A stretch of DNA of 64,000 nt from Phlegmacium glaucopus. Lineage: Eukaryota > Basidiomycota > Agaricomycetes > Agaricales > Cortinariaceae. Below the pieces are notes generated by a model. It made no database searches, had not been told where the DNA came from, and saw nothing but the letters and a program-made list of their open reading frames with translations. The DNA lies in NCBI GenBank assembly GCA_015039465.1, contig MU130362.1, positions 35,735 to 99,734 on the forward strand. The letters are read 5' to 3'. The position numbers and the translations under genes are program-made. Positions 20,109 through 31,789 of the stretch are shown here, in pieces. Numbering within the stretch: position 1 is the stretch's first letter; each line of letters starts with the position of its first letter.

Positions 20109-23100
20109 CTAGTAAAGAATAGGCCTACCTGAAAGATCAAGGACGATTACACGACCATCCGCTGAGCCTAAAGCAATACAAATTCCACTTATCGCCAGAC
20201 ACTTGTCATCCGATGGCCTGTATGAGACCGGAATCCAACAAAGGCGCCGTTTCGGATCCATCGACCAAACCCACCCATCACCACTGATAAAGGTCTGAGA
20301 ACTTGACGTACGTTTCCCATGGAGAGGAGTAGGGGAGTGAACAAGAGGATAAGTAGAGTTATGGTAAATCTCAACGCTGTTTCCAGCCACTGAATCCCAC
20401 AGTCGAAGAGTCTTGTCGCGGGATACAGACACGATTCGTGTGCCATCGGGTGAGAATGCAACAGACCGAACTATGTCAGAATGACCCTTGAGCGTGTTGA
20501 GATGAGCGCCGCTCACTGCATCCCACAGTCGAAGAGTCTCGTCGGCAGATCCAGACACGATTCGTGTCCCATCAGGTGAGAATGCAACAGACAGAACGTC
20601 ATCAAAATGGCCCTCGAGTGTGTTGAGATGGGCACCGCTCACTGCATCCCACAGTCGAAGAGTCTGGTCGTGGGATCCAGACACGATTCGTGTGCCATCG
20701 GGTGAGAATGCATGAGACCTAACTAAGCCAGAATGGCCATTGAGCGTGTTGAGGTGGGCACCACTCACTGCATCCCACAGTCGAAGAGTCTGGTCGTAGA
20801 ATCCACTGGCAGACACAATTCGTATGCCATCAGGTGAGAATGCAACAGACCAAACTATGTCAGAATGACCCTTGAGCGTGTTGAGATGAGCGCCGCTCAC
20901 TGCATCCCACAGTCGAAGAGTCTTGTCGGCAGATCCAGACACGATTCGTGTCCCATCAGGTGAGAATGCAACAGACAGAACGTCGTCAGAATGGCCCTTG
21001 AGCGTGTTGGAATGGGCACCGCTCACTGCATCCCACAGTCGAAGAGTCTCGTGGTATAATCCACTGGTAGACACAATTCGTGTGCCATCAGGTGAGAATG
21101 CAACGGACCGAACTATGTCAGAATCGCCCTTGAGTTTGTTGAGAATCTTGAGATGGGTACTGCTTCCTACATCCCATAGTCGAAGAGTACCGTCATTGGA
21201 TCCAGACACAATTTGTGTGCCATCAGGTGAAAATGCAACAGACCGAACTTCGCCAGAATGGCCCTTGAGCGTGTTGAGATAGGCGCCACTCACTGCATCC
21301 CACAGTTGAAGACCTTTGGCCCAGGAATTAGACACAATTCGTGTGCCATCAGGCGAGAATGTGACGGACAGAACTCCGCCAGAATGGCCCTTGAGCGTAT
21401 TGAGATGAGCACCGCTCACTGCATCCCACGGTCGAAGAGTCTTGTCATTGGATCCAGACACGATTCGTGTGCCATCAGGGGAGAATGCAACAGAATGACC
21501 CTTAAGTGTGCTGAGACGGGCGCCGCTCGCTGCATCCCACAGTCGAAGAGTCCCGTCGTAGGATCCAGACACAATTTGTGTGCCATTAGGTGAGAATGCA
21601 ACAGACCAAAATTCGCCAGAATGGCCCTTGAGTGTGTTGAGATGGGCGCCGCTCACTGCATCCCACAGTCGAAGAGTGGTGTCATCAGATCCAGACACGA
21701 TTCGTGTGCCATCAGGTGAGAATGCAACAGACTGAACTATGTCAGAATGACCCTCAAGTGTGCTGAGATGGGCGCCGCTCACTGCATCCCACAGTCGAAG
21801 AGTCCTGTCGTTGGATGCAGATACAATTTGTGTGCCATCAGGTGAGAATGCGACAGACCAAACTGGGCCAGAATGGCCATTGAGCGTATTGAGGTGGGCC
21901 CCACTCACTGCATCCCACAGTCGGAGAGTGTTGTCATCGGATCCAGACACGATTCGTGTGCCATCAGGTGAGAATGCAACAGATAAAACCGAGTGGGAAT
22001 GCCCATCCATAATCCGAATGCAAGGGCTCCAAGTCTCATCTATGCAATTATTTGTCCTGCCTAGTACTGATAATCTTTTGCGCTCGTACAGGGTCCAGAG
22101 AGTTGTCTGCCTTGGGGTAAAATGTAATGCCGAGTGATACACTTGGAGACAAGAAATATCGAGGATTGAGAAAAATTCACGAGTAAACCGCTCGCAATCA
22201 TGCAGTAAATCAATGACATTGCCCAAGTCAATAAAGTCCTTTTTCTGTGAAATATTAAGTCTTAGACACCTGCGAAAACACAAAGCACATACCAACAGAA
22301 ATTCTTTCGCAGCATGTAAACCAATCAAACTATTTCGAAGCTCCCCTAAGAGGCTACAAGCTTCGATCCAATAAAGAAGATATTTATTGCAAAACTCCTT
22401 CAGGAGGGAGACCAGGGTATCCGAGACCAGGCCATGGGTGAGGTGGAACATCCAATGACGGCATGCATACTGGATATGAGGCAAAATATTGTCCGTAATA
22501 CGTGAATGTAAACCATCGACTTCACTATTTAGTATACATGGATTGTGGATTCCACACATATCCTGTTGGAGTGACTGCATAGCTTGGAGACACCGAATTG
22601 CAAGTAATGTATGCTGTTTCTCGCTGTCCACTCTAAAGTTCGCATCGCGGCACCGATTAGAATCTGTTATGAAATCGACGAATGATGGATGGTGTAGCTG
22701 AATCAATTGGGTATCATGGTCTGGTAAAATAAGAATGGAATGAAGATGTACCAGAGTTTGTCGGATGGTTGAGGGAGTCAAACCGAGCAGGTTCTCCAGA
22801 TAAACTGGGGAAAGCGGCTGTTGTAGGGAAACGACGCTGCCGAGAATCATTTTCAGTCGACCTGATAGTTGAATTGCAATATCTGGGAATGCGTGCATGA
22901 GGACTTGAGTGTACAATTTATCAAGATGGTGATAGGGGGATGATTGTGCATTGGCACTCAATTCTTTCCTGCTGAGGAGACGTGTGAGTTGACCTTGTGG
23001 ATCAGAATCATTTCGTTCTTCGATAAACTTGATCGAGGTCGCTGCAAAAATAAAGAGGCCAAAGGACAAAGTCGCCAGTGCCTCAACATCCTCCTCCGAC

Positions 23101-24810
23101 GGCCATGAACTATCAAGGCGATAACACTCCCTGATATCTTGGAGAGCTGACAAGAGATAGTGTTTGATGTCTTGTCGCACAATGCTAAGCTCCAGTTTGT
23201 GCAAGTCTAGACATTGTGATGCTGCATTGAGATGACCCGACTTATGGGCAAAGACAGAGGTGATGGACTGTTCCGGTCGACTAGTTACCAAAATCTTCAG
23301 CGGTGAGAGTTCGGAAACATAACGAGAGAGCGAGGATAGGATGATGGATTTAGTGCCCATGTCCTTGCATTCGTCGAGAGCATCTATCACGATGAGACAT
23401 AAACGGAGCGAATCACGAGTACATCGAAGAGGTTTTATGATAAGTTCTTCTAGTTGATAAGGGACGCTCGCAGAGGCTAGGTGAGGGTTCGACTGAAGAA
23501 TCTCCGCTAGCTGAACCCCAAACGATGGAAATGTTTGCCCGAGATGATGGGCAATGGATGCAAAGATGAGGTTCGGATTACTTCTGTCTGCAAAGTCGCG
23601 AGAACAGAAGAAGCTTGTAACAGGGATTCCACGTCTTTTGCATTCATCGGCGAAAGTATATGAGAGCGTAGTCTTCCCTGTTCCAGCCGAACCATTTATC
23701 CAAAATATGGGCGTGTTGGGAACATTGCTATCGCTGGCATCTTCAACACCTATCCACCGACGGAGTTGACCTAGAACATCTACTCTCGTTCCATCAAAAC
23801 ATCGTGCTACTTTCTGTGGATCAAGGGATTCGAATGAGGCGGAAAAAACCATAGGTGGGCGACCGTCTCGGATGTATCAGGTGAGGGCTGCACATGTAAG
23901 GAAGAGGTTAACGAATAGTTACCTTTCACGTCTAATTTCGCCATCATTCCCTAGCCAAAATCTAAGAGAGCACAAGGATACTTCATTTCGAAGGAACATA
24001 CCTGAAATCCGTCGTTCAAGGTTTCCTGTACATGGTCGAGTTTTCCTTCAAACCTGGCATTATCATCTCTCAGCTGCTGTAAATCAATTCGTTTCAGACT
24101 GAATGGTTGTTAGATGAACAGAAAGATGAACTAACATCTAGCGAGAACTCCACCGCGAGCATTGTTTCTATCTGGTTTCAAGCTATATCAGTCAGGATAA
24201 GACCGATAAGGATGTGTGCCCACCTGGAAGTTTTCGATTGACCATGAAATTGCCTGGACATGACAACCTATAGACGCTGCATCGTTGATGTAGTTCAAGG
24301 TGCGTCCCACCATCCCACGGGATGCAAGCTTCTTCACGTCAGCTGCAATCGCAATCCATTTACTGAAAGTCATTAATCAGGACAGTGAATTTCAGCCAGT
24401 CATGGAAAATCCTGCCTTGATAGATGATCTATTCGATCCTGCATCGATTTGGAGGGTGTTCCTGCGTTCTTCGATTTCTCAAGGACGTCTGTAAGCTCAC
24501 CAATCCGAACGGCAAGTTGATCTAGATCGTCCACATTTTGAGATATTTTCTATTTATTCATTAATAGGCGCAATCATCAGGCAATTGATAACTGTACCTT
24601 GGTTACATCGATCACAAAAAGGAGGCCCTCTACGCCGACCTTCAATCCGGGAACCGCAACGACACCTGCTGGCCCTTTGAAAAGATTGAGAATTAATTGC
24701 AGGCCATCAACCGCGGTGCTGCTTGCACGAGCCAACCGGTTTGTAGTTTCGGCGGGTGGAAACTTGGATCGTACTTTGGCTTTGAAGGATTGGACTTTCG
24801 AAATCGACAT
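20109..24810 (-). CDS. NLR-like STAND protein: helical N-domain, NACHT NTPase, 13 WD40 repeats
   Basis: ATG at 24810. Small 5' exons encode a helical N-terminal domain (VDGLQLILNLFKGPAGVVAV, then VDDLDQLAVRIGELTDVLEK, and DDNARFEGKLDHVQETLNDG). One of these introns appears to start with GC. The large last exon (from about 23,890) holds the NACHT domain: Walker A GSAGTGKT at residues 54-61 counted from the Met at 23,852, Walker B LIVIDALDE at about 153-161, and LKILVTSRPEQ (sensor). A helical linker follows, then 13 WD40 repeats of about 42 residues (about 614-1160) and a final GSADGRVIVLDLSG blade. STAND proteins are ATP-driven switches. Fungal NACHT-WD genes such as HET-E act in non-self recognition and cell death; that role is inference. 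No break is seen. Confidence 0.85.
20400..22000 (-). repeat. WD40-coding minisatellite, 13 units of about 126 bp
   Basis: Each unit contains gtgccatcaggtgagaatgca and actgcatcccacagtcgaag in plus-strand form. Units differ mainly after 'GHS' (SDIV, SGEV, SGPV, SDDV) and before 'TLRLWD' (SDDN, SNDR, SHDQ, SADE). One unit (near 21,490) lacks about five codons. Two units carry two extra residues (SGLYHE, SGFYDQ). Confidence 0.9.
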
Positions 24811-25606
24811 AGCCGAGATCTGCGGACGAAGAAGTGAAAGGGTTATCGTGAGATCTGTCCTGACAAAGACCTTGCTTCCAGTGACATTTTCGTAATGAAT
24901 ATAGCCTTGCTACAGTTGCGGACAATCAAAGGCATTTGGGCACTCCTCAATACCCTGGAAAATCCAGAAAATCATGGAATAATATCATGTCGAACCAATG
25001 AATCCATTGGCACCTGCCGATTAGGTTTGTTCCAAGCCGCCGTTCTTCTGGGTGAATGTTTGGCTGATTTTGGAGCTCCGCTGCACCAGGGAAATGTATT
25101 TTTAGATAAATCTCTTCTAATGCCTGTTCGATCCTTCAAAAGACAAGACTTTCATTAGAATAAGCCGTTCCTGTGAAAAAAACATCAACTTTCAAGATTT
25201 CATCGTGCTACTAGGCCATCCTAGGACATTGTCAGTAGGTTATCCACTGCTTTATCAATCGATCATGGATTTATGAATGCATGTCAGTGTAGATTGACGG
25301 GGAGAGCGGCTGCGTGGGCTGTCAGAAAGTAAAAACAGCAAGGCTACTCCCTTGGATCACAGAATTACGGAATGTGATGAGCCCTCTCCACACACTCTTT
25401 CTTCTGCCTGCAGCAGCTATGCCAGCTACCACACACACCTTTGTTGAAGGTAGAAATTTCTACTCCGAAAGTGGTTCACTGACCTTGGTTTCGTGCCTTT
25501 AAAGCTCCTCGCACTTGTTGTGAACTTTTTTTCCGCCTACGACATCACACTCATGACAAATACCGCGCATCATAAAGAACAAGCTCGCGCCACCTGTCGT
25601 AGACAG
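24811..25606. other. Upstream of the NLR gene; no other gene seen
   Basis: Presumed promoter side of the NLR gene. A plus-strand frame of about 87 codons at 24,895 has no supporting signals. Confidence 0.4.
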
Positions 25607-26395
25607 CGACTGTACACAGGGCCCTCCCAAGACTCACGAAAGCATACTCTTTCACTTAGTCCAATCTGGTGCGAAGGTCCCGGTGCAGGCCCAGGGAAAA
25701 GACCCTCAGTGGATCTCGCAATGGGATTTCCAGTCGTACGTCCACCATGGCGCATCGCATCCTTCGTTTTGAATTTTCTTCTCGTGAAGCAGGGAAAAAA
25801 TGCGAAACGTCAGCAAGGATAGCAGGTGCACCACGGCGCAATCAACCACAACCGCACCTCCAGCAACTCTCCTTCTGTCCCAATCTGCCTCATTGGTCCT
25901 TATTGATGATATCTCCGTGAATCCGCTTGACACATACGATGGCACCAAGAATAATATTTCCAGCCTTCAGCATCTCGCGCGCTACCTGTTGTCCATCGTT
26001 GCCGACTCTGCATCCCGCGGCCTCTTTGGTATCATCTGTGCTCCGGTATGGGCCCCGAAGCCATGTCATACCTCGCTAAGCTCAGGATTCATCGCGAGAT
26101 GAACATGTCCGATATGGTCCATGAATTGGTGAAGGAATAGTTAGAACGAGACCCCACCACACATTCAAAGGGAAAACACCGATGACCGGACAAGACTTGG
26201 ATTACGCCCTCAGATATCCAAAACCTGTAATGTCACAACAACAACAACCTTTTCCTCGATCCTCGTTCATGCTTCTGAGGAAGCAGAAATTGACGGAGAT
26301 AACGATACGGTGAGCACTCCACCAATCCATTGATGAAGACGATGGAAGGATATAACTCGAACTTACATGTAGATTTGAGGTAGATTGATGAAAAT
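25607..26395 (+). repeat. ~800 bp dispersed repeat, copy 2
   Basis: Same orientation as copy 1, with small deletions (for example it lacks cccttctgcaatc). The two copies flank the NLR gene about 7.7 kb apart. It ends at gatgaaaatttcg, where copy 1 has the foldback element. Confidence 0.8.
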
Positions 26396-27414
26396 TTCGT
26401 CGCGAGAAGAAATCAATCTTGGCATCATTGCCACAGGTTTTGGATGCACTGGAAAGTGCTTCGGATTATAAAATGAGGTTGGCGGCGCGCAGAAGAGAAG
26501 ATTACAGGAAAGGTGACCTACTGAGGGTAGACCGTAAGCATTCACTGGAGGGAACACCCCTTATTCGGGTTGTGTTTATATTGTCCAGATATCCATTAGT
26601 CACGTAGATTGAATAGTACACAACTTGAAGGTTCGGATATGAGAATTTGACTAAATAATCATCATCCTGACTAGTATAGTGAAGATGTTAATATGTAGTC
26701 AGTCGTAGCGTAATAATTGTACGTGTGAACTTCGCAAGAATTTCGAGAAGGAATAGCCTCATCATGATGCTGAGAGGTCTAATGATCGCCTATGTACCTA
26801 GCTACAGATAGGCCATATAGATACATCTGAAGAATATGTTACGAGGAATAATAATATTCTACTGTATTTCTACACATCCTGTACAGGCTTTGAGGCGTCC
26901 GTATCAAGTGGAAAAGTCAGAGTTTTGGATAGTTTGCGAAAGCCCGTAGGGTCGAAGTGGCCCAAAGAGACATCAGGAAAATGACACATGGTCTGATGTG
27001 TCTGATGTGTCTTGTCACAGGCACCTAAGACGAATTAAGACACATTTGATGTGTCTTGTCAAAGCTATGTACCTTTCTGAATAAGACATGAATGCCCGGA
27101 ATAAGACGGTTAAGACGGTTAAGACACGCAAGCAGCGCCGTCTGCTGCCAGGCAGGACAATCTTATTTCTATTCAATTAAACATTTTTCCGAGTTCTCAG
27201 TATTGAGAACTCGGTCTTTACAACCTGGGCCCGCAAAACGAACGGGTTGGCATCTATTCGTGCGGGTTTAGCCGGTCGGGATTCGAATTCGGACTTATCT
27301 GCAATCTGATTGTATTTAACCTAATTTGGATATTTACGTTCCGTCTAAAGCCGAAACAGAAGAAAAGCGATGATCACCATTATTTACAGGAGAAAGCAAA
27401 GTTGGTTTTCACTG
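26396..27414. other. No gene; short repeats and a perfect hairpin
   Basis: Contains degenerate gatgtgtcttgtca and aagacggttaagac repeats at about 26,985-27,130 and the stem-loop listed below. No coding seen. Confidence 0.5.
27189..27214. repeat. Perfect 11-bp stem-loop
   Basis: ccgagttctca, loop gtat, tgagaactcgg, followed by tctttac. It may be a terminal structure of a mobile element or of an RNA end; no partner was identified. Confidence 0.6.
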
Positions 27415-27648
27415 GAGCTCGTTGTTCAATAGTTCTCGTAGTGTACATGGAGAGAATCATATTTGCATATTGTACTGTCGAGTGCGGCAAGAAAACTAAG
27501 TTACGACCCCAAGATATTCATGCTTTTTGTCGAGCTCGTTGTTCAACAGTTCTCGTAGCGTACATGGAGAGAATCATATTTGCATATTGTACTGTCGAGT
27601 GCAGCAAGAAAACTAAGTTACGACCCCAAGATATTCATGCTTTTTGTC
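27415..27648. repeat. 117-bp tandem duplication at the 3' end of a gene
   Basis: 27,415-27,531 and 27,532-27,648 are copies (cgagctcgttgttcaa...atgctttttgtc) with about five mismatches. The unit includes the last codons and stop of the minus-strand gene that ends at about 27,640, so the second copy extends its 3' UTR. Confidence 0.85.
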
Positions 27649-28865
27649 GCTGATCGATGTGCTTGTCGACTGCCATTTGGCTTCCTTCGTCATCTGAGAA
27701 ATCCCTGTATCCAACCCGTCGCTTCAAAGTTGTTTGTATAGCCCGTGGCTCCGATTGCATTCGACTTTTTGATGCTTCCTGGTACATATAATAAGGAGTA
27801 AATGAATGCAATAGATAGCTTTACGATGTTATTTTTACCTGGCTAAAATATGGATCCAACAATGCGATTGACCTGAGTACCACGATCATCTTGAATTTGT
27901 TGTCCTTGAGTGGTACGACAATGAATGAAACCTGGATTTCAACTATGTCTCCGATTCGAAATATTTGTGGCCCTATGGTTTCAACCCTTGTATTGCGATT
28001 GTTAGACTCGGAGTATTTATTATGTGTCGGACGACCTTACCTTTTGGTGCCTTCGCTGCTTTTGTGTACCTGATAATATTGTACTTCGTTTTCTTTGCTG
28101 TACACATAACCTTCCTTGGTCAAATTTTCAAGAACACCTCGAGGGTCAATTGTGGCTGGGATAGGGATGGCGACCATTCCAGGAGCATCCCGTTTGGATG
28201 TAAGATATCTATTTGAAACATCGAGGGCTCTGTCTTGTGTAATAGGAGAGGAGGAAAGTGACCATGGTTCCAGTGACGCGTCTTGTACGTTTCTGTCAAA
28301 CATACCATAAATTTCTTGTGCCGCGGCTATGGCCTCGTCGAAGGTGGGTGTCCCAAGTCCGATTAATGTGACGCCTTGTCGAAGATAACATGCCTGTGAG
28401 ATTGTTCTTGCTTTGATTAGTTGCCAGTGGATGTTGCAAAGATTTCATGAGCGCTCACCTGATTTTTTCTAGGACGGGGGGCAGAATCTTGCCTGACAGC
28501 ACCCCTTGAATGGAGAATACTGCTTCTTCTGTTGCTCTGCCATTGACATCAGCGTGCACTAACCGCAGCGTCTTTGGTGCGTTGAAGTGTTCGACCTTAT
28601 ATTTTGACTGCCACTGGGGATCCTGTTCGTTAGAGGTGTTACTAACTTTATATAGAACAAGTGTTAAAGATATACTTACCTTTGTGAGGCTTGCCAGTCG
28701 ACGGTCCTTGGCCTCCTTGTTTTCAGAGGAAGCGCTCTTTAGAGCTTCGGCTGATGTTTGTGTTAGCTTGTGTCATACAATTATGTTTCTATCTCTCACC
28801 AGCTCCTGCAACGTTGTAGAATCGGTCCATGTAACGTCGCTCTGATTCAAGCAAAGATAGGTGGT
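27640..28865 (-). CDS. Conserved uncharacterised family member B
   Basis: At least six exons on the minus strand with GT-AG introns: ESERRYMDRFYNVAGA; EALKSASSENKEAKDRRLAS; DPQWQSKYKVEHFNAPKTLR to VLEKI; ACYLRQGVTLIGLGTPTFDE through PGMVAIPIPATIDPRG and ENEVQYYQ; VETIGPQIFRIGDIVEIQVS, FIVVPLKDNKFKMIV; and a basic/acidic tail, LKRRVGYRDFSDDE, ending DQRQKA then TGA at about 27,640. No recognised enzyme motif. The 'GDIVEIQVSF' block looks like a beta-rich core. The 5' start is unclear: above 28,865 the frame runs into K/E-rich, duplicated text (28,940-29,160). The family is shared with 16,933-17,525. Confidence 0.65.
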
Positions 28866-28939
28866 CGTATGTGTGAGTGTTCATCTATCCAAGGTCTTAT
28901 ATGCAAGGTCATGTCCCTCATCGTATGTTACATCCATCA

Positions 28940-29160
28940 AAGGTGGTCTTCTTGCTCCTCAGCCGTCTCCTTCAACCCTGGTTTGGATAACAAGGCCCTT
29001 TTTCTGCTTTTTCAACTGTCTGCTTTTTCAACTGTCTGCTTTATCGACGTCTGCTCCTTATCTCCTCTTGGTCTTCTCGCTCCTCGGCTACCTTTCTTTG
29101 ATGCTAATTTAGATAGCAGAGCTCCTTTTTCTGCTTTTTAACTGTTTGCTTTTTCAACTT
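28940..29160 (-). repeat. Imperfect tandem repeat rich in Lys/Glu codons
   Basis: Two copies of about 85-100 bp share aaaaagcagaaaaag, ctatctaaa/ttatccaaa, and gccgaggagc-agaagacca. They may be the damaged N-terminal coiled-coil exons of the gene at 27,640-28,865. Confidence 0.5.
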
Positions 29161-29599
29161 TTATTTCTTATCTCCACTGATTGTTGTCGTTCAGATTCTT
29201 CTTGTGGCTCGGCTTGTTTACAATACTCTTTTAGGCCATTCTTCCATGTATGATTGGCGCAACGACTTGGTATGAGTTTCACACACATCATGGTACATAC
29301 TGAATGCGAATTAGTATTCTTATTTTGTAAGCCTATTTACCGTTCTTGGATCCCGAAATTGCGTGTAACACGTACACCTGTTGCTGTTGCTGTGCTGTCT
29401 ACTCGATAGTTCCCCTGCGCTGATAGAGTGGCATGCTTCTTCAATCGTCGTTTTCACATTTATCTAGATTGTGTTGTCGTTGTCAGGTGTTTGGATTTCC
29501 TTTGTACTCCATTCATTAAAACTACAAGCTCAAACGAGGTTGCCATATATTTTCTCTCTGCATCACCCTGATCCTTACCTCGTTCACCCAAGTATGTCA

Positions 29600-30245
29600 A
29601 GCAAGAAATCTTCGACTGTTATCAGGTTAGTTTTATTGTTCACTTGCGATTTATTATACATGTCTCCTGATGCTTTTCTAAGGTGGTTGTTTCTTGCCAT
29701 TGTTTTGTCATGTTCTGACTGTTGATGTGTAAGACCTGTGGCTGGCGCTCGTCAGCAATCAAAGTGAGACTTAAGTTTGTGTTTACATTGTGCCCCTCTC
29801 AGTGTTGTTTCAGGAGAAAAATGATGGTGTCCGACGATTCTGAGATGTAGATGTCGTGACATTCTCTGTTGGAACCCATATCTGACGTTGTTGATCCAGA
29901 GAAATTGTTGAGCCTTCGAGCCCAAGCAAAAAGAAACGTGGGTACGTAGCAGTCTGTCTTTTCTCTACATCTCTACAAACTGATATCCCTTGGTGTAGGG
30001 AAGTTGCCCAACGTCGCGCTTCCACTCCACCACCTGGTTCTCCAGCTTACAAAGACCTCCCAGCTGTGTCGGTCTCATGAGTGCTGGAAACTTGCTTTGA
30101 TTCGTAACCATATTCAGTTTAAATAGAAACATGGTCTTAGCCACTATGCAGGGCTTATCTGCAACTGGCGACTCTCTCACCTTTGGTTCGCAAGGATCTC
30201 ATCTTTCCGCTACCCCCAGCAAGGATAAAACTGTGTGCGCTTTTT
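29600..30245 (+). pseudogene. 5' part of an uncharacterised multi-exon gene, cut by the large TIR element
   Basis: ATG at 29,597 gives MSSKKSSTVIR to a donor. Further short exon-like stretches follow: PVAGARQQS; a Lys-rich block RRKMMVSDDSE; EIVEPSSPSKKK; REVAQRRASTPPPGSPAYKD; and GLSATGDSLTFGSQGS, with TPSKDKTVCA. Ser/Pro/Lys-rich throughout. The last piece resembles sequence on the far side of the 30.3-38.1 kb element (TPIKDLTLC at about 38,085). The element may therefore have split one gene or joined two paralogues. Function unknown. Confidence 0.4.
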
Positions 30246-30540
30246 TCATTTATCCTTTCACTTTAGTTTATTAAATTACGGGCCTGTTATAGCCAACGTA
30301 TCAAACAGTCTGCCCAATCGCCTCATCCCTCTCTCACTCCCCAGCCAGTATAGTTAGAATACCCCGTCAAAGACGGAGGAGCGAAATGTCAAAATGTACC
30401 GTCATAGACCCAGCAGCGGACTAAGCTGATGCTGGGAATATGTCCGTCATTGACCGATAAGCTGATGCCCCTACACATATGGGGGGTAATGGGTGCAGGT
30501 GAGCACTAATCGGGTACCCGAACCAATTATCTACTCAAAA

Positions 30541-31082
30541 ATTAGCCAGAAAGCGGTTTCTGGCTGGGCGCTCGGGATACCCCAGGACCAGCCAGAAAAC
30601 ACATTCTGGGCTGGGCACTCGGGCATTCGGGATATCACCCGAATACCAGCCAGAAACTGTCTTTTCTGGCTGGCCATTCGGGATACCACCCGAATACCGA
30701 CCAGAACAAATGGTTCTGGCTGCCGGTGGGCGTTTGGGATACAACCCAACAACCAGCCAGAACACACATTTCCTGGGCAGTGCTCAGGATATCATCCAAA
30801 ACCAGCCAGAAAACACATTCTGGCTGGGCATTCGGGCATTCGGGATACCACCCAAATACCAACCAGAAAAGACGGTTCTGGCTGGGCATTCGGGATACAA
30901 CCCAACAACCAGCCAGAGCAGACATTTTCTGGCTGGTGCTCCGGATATTATCCAAAAACCAGCCAGAAAACACTGTTCGGGCTGGCATTCAGGATATCAC
31001 CCGAATACCAGCCAGAAAACACGTTTGGGCTGGGTGTTTAGGATATCCCCTGAAAACCAGCCAGAAAATGTGTTTTCTGGCC
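30541..31082. repeat. Subterminal repeat array, left arm
   Basis: About ten units of 50-60 bp, each combining ccagccagaaaaca, ttctggctggg, attcgggat and atcacccgaata. The units are themselves partly palindromic. Mirrored at 37,262-37,880 in the right arm. Confidence 0.85.
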
Positions 31083-31789
31083 GGTGGGTCAAATTTTCAG
31101 TCCAATTAAAAATCTGGGGCCCAATCGGAGGTCATTCAAATAGTAAAGTTATCCAAATACTGACCGAGTTGTTTCAATTTTTTAAGAATTCTGCCAGCTC
31201 AATCGGTCGGCCCCAGCTCATGTACATAGTGTAAAGCCGACTCTGTTAAAATTTCAATCCAATTAAAAATCTGTGGCCCAATCTGCAACTGATTCAAATA
31301 ACACAGGTATGGAAATACTGACCGTGTTTTTTGAATTTTTTAAAGATTGTGCGGGCTTAATCGGTGGGCCCCAGCTCATGTACATAGTGTAAAGCCGACT
31401 CTGTCAAAATTTCAATCCAATTAAACATCTGAGGCCCGATCGGCAACTCATTCAAATAACACAGTTATCCAAATACTGACCGAGTTTTTTCAAATTTTTA
31501 AAGATTGTGTAGGCTTAATCGGTCAGCCCCAGCTCATGTACATAGTGTAAAGCCGACTCTGTCAAAAGTTCAATCCAAGTAAACATCTGTGGCCCGATCG
31601 GCAACTCATTCAAATAACACAGTTATTCAAATACTGACCGAGTTTTTTCAAATTTTTAAAGATTCTGCTGGCTTAATCGGTTGGCCCCAGCTCATGTACA
31701 TAGTGTAAAGCCAACTCTGTCAAAATTTCAATCCAATTAAACATCTGAGGCCCGATCGGCAACTCATTCAAATAACACAGTTATTCAAA
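31083..31789. repeat. 157-bp tandem repeats, left arm
   Basis: Units begin near 31,087, 31,247, 31,403, 31,560 and 31,717 with gtcaaaatttcaatccaatt and contain ggccccagctcatgtacata. The last is cut at 31,789. Confidence 0.85.

Noticed and set aside
27402..27653. 83-codon frame with an internal repeat on the plus strand
   Set aside because: Antisense to the end of the minus-strand family gene and created by the 117-bp tandem duplication.
30541..31082. Regularly spaced palindromic repeats resembling a CRISPR array
   Set aside because: Units and 'spacers' are both repetitive, units vary in length, the array is mirrored in the other arm, and the genome is fungal.
30493..31234. Three overlapping long frames (up to 182 codons), and their mirror at 37,212-37,929 (up to 227 codons)
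   Set aside because: Translations of the subterminal repeat array (recurring NQPENTF/ARKHILAG text) open in several frames and on both strands; typical of repeats, not genes.
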